Source: Nonomuraea fuscirosea (GTDB lineage Bacteria > Actinomycetota > Actinomycetes > Streptosporangiales > Streptosporangiaceae). From it: DNA of 64,000 nucleotides. Each line of letters begins with the position of its first letter. Position 1 is the stretch's first letter. The notes beneath the pieces were generated by a model. That model made no database searches, was not told where the DNA came from, and saw nothing but the letters and a program-made list of their open reading frames with translations. A program made the translations under genes and the position numbers. This document shows, one piece after another, positions 63,307-64,000 of this stretch. The stretch lies in NCBI RefSeq assembly GCF_003001935.1, contig NZ_PVNG01000003.1, positions 558,001 to 622,000 on the forward strand. Reading direction: 5' to 3'.

Positions 63307-64000
63307 TCAGGCGCCGGGGCGTTGGGCGAGTGTCACCGTGGCGAGGTGGTCGATGACCTCGCGGGCGTCGGACTCGATGCCGTGGATGAACGTGGACCTG
63401 CGCCGCCGCAGCACCGGCAGCCCCAGCGCGTACAGCCCAGGGCTGTCCACCACGCCGCCCTCGTGCCGCAGCCGGCCCTTCTCGTCCACCACGGGCACGT
63501 CCAGCCATCCGTAGTCGGGCCGGAACCCGGTCGCCCACACGATCGTGCGGATCTCGCCGCCGCGCAGGTCGAGCTGGAGCCGCGCCCGCTCAGGCGCCCG
63601 CGTCGGGGCGAAGCGCTCGGGCGGCCCGACCTCGCCGTCCCGGCCGTGCTCCCGCGCCCACGCGTCGAACGTGTCCAGCAGGCGCTCCATCTTCAGGTCC
63701 GCGAGGGAGAACACGTTGCGCAGTCCGCCGGAGAACAGCGCGCGGCCGTCCCGCACGGCGGCCAGGCGGCCCACCGGCTCGACCCCCATCGAGGTGAGCG
63801 CGTTGAGGTCGAGCGTGGTCCGCTCGTCCGTGCCGATCAACTGGGGCGAGGGCAGCCGCCTGGCCCTGGTGAGGTCGTCGATCTCGTCGAAGCGCTGGTC
63901 CCACACGCCGGAGGCGTCCATCCACCACAGCACGTCGCGCCCCCGGTAGGTGCGCGGCAGCCGTACGTGCTCGCCCACCGAGAGCGTCACCGGACGGCCG
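63307..64000 (-). CDS. FAD-dependent oxidoreductase (flavin monooxygenase-like), 5' end outside window
   Basis: The C-terminal 231 residues of a flavin-containing NAD(P)-binding oxidoreductase; the N-terminal FAD motif lies beyond the right edge and the frame stays open to 64000. The visible part contains a WATGFRPDYGWLDVPVVD segment, which is the typical ATGF motif of FMO-like enzymes, and a C-terminal LYALGLPVLRRRRSTFIHGI region. Similar proteins are annotated as putative flavoprotein monooxygenases involved in potassium transport or siderophore-type chemistry, but no substrate is indicated here. Confidence 0.85.
   Translation of the reverse strand, partial: GRPVTLSVGEHVRLPRTYRGRDVLWWMDASGVWDQRFDEIDDLTRARRLPSPQLIGTDERTTLDLNALTSMGVEPVGRLAAVRDGRALFSGGLRNVFSLADLKMERLLDTFDAWAREHGRDGEVGPPERFAPTRAPERARLQLDLRGGEIRTIVWATGFRPDYGWLDVPVVDEKGRLRHEGGVVDSPGLYALGLPVLRRRRSTFIHGIESDAREVIDHLATVTLAQRPGA

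Overview
The window is about 64 kb of very GC-rich DNA with many GTG and TTG starts, short ATGA/GTGA overlaps and several actinobacterial gene types: a LuxR regulator with an N-terminal ATPase (LAL type), a CGNR zinc-finger protein, an F420-type LLM oxidoreductase, a FurA-katG pair, and cytochrome P450 and ECF-sigma modules. This suggests an actinomycete chromosome, most likely Streptosporangiales (Nonomuraea-like). That placement is inference from gene content. No tRNA, rRNA, CRISPR array, transposase or phage gene was seen.

Layout. 0-3.3 kb: the end of an OmpR-type response regulator, then a histidine kinase fused to a multi-pass DUF4173-like membrane domain. 3.3-7.6 kb: a D-amino-acid catabolic operon (N-acyl-D-amino-acid deacylase, PLP D-amino-acid dehydratase, RidA, an uncharacterised TIM-barrel-like protein). 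7.7-11.7 kb: a LysE exporter with its TetR regulator, divergent from a LAL regulator. 11.9-16.8 kb (minus strand): a four-carbon acid-sugar kinase and decarboxylase pair (OtnK/OtnC-like), followed by an ABC importer with two permeases and a binding lipoprotein but no ATPase. 17-25.7 kb: assorted genes, namely a Pro-rich membrane protein, DUF418 protein, alpha/beta hydrolase, PLP ammonia-lyase, and two MFS exporters, one with a MarR regulator.

25.9-34.2 kb is the most distinctive region: an acyclic carotenoid cluster. It holds a CruF-like hydratase, a CrtD/CrtO-like oxidoreductase, a family 2 glycosyltransferase, a CrtA-like monooxygenase, phytoene synthase CrtB and desaturase CrtI. Inserted among them are a PlsX and a divergent PlsY-like acyltransferase, as if an acyl-phosphate relay decorates the carotenoid glycoside. 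No lycopene cyclase or GGPP synthase is present.

34.4-48.3 kb: a DUF305 lipoprotein; an XRE-cupin regulator with a class V aminotransferase and an amino-acid permease; an LLM oxidoreductase; a GH51 arabinofuranosidase behind a LacI-type operator; a ferredoxin-reductase fusion next to a P450; a beta-lactamase-fold esterase; and furA-katG. 48.3-64 kb: a dienelactone hydrolase; a SigJ/ECF41-like sigma factor divergent from a carboxymuconolactone decarboxylase; an HTH-TOBE regulator with modB and modC but no modA; a methyltransferase; secreted proteins (a V8/trypsin-like protease, a small lipoprotein and a 961-residue metzincin-like protein); an HD-domain protein; formaldehyde dehydrogenase; a second LysE exporter with a phosphodiesterase; a CGNR regulator; and a truncated flavin oxidoreductase.

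A recurring oddity is tandem or direct repetition at gene ends. Repeats with a period of about 15 bp sit just after several stop codons, 39-bp and 42-bp repeats extend the C-termini of two adjacent carotenoid genes, and a duplicated gene end (with its stop) and a duplicated stop/start junction occur elsewhere.
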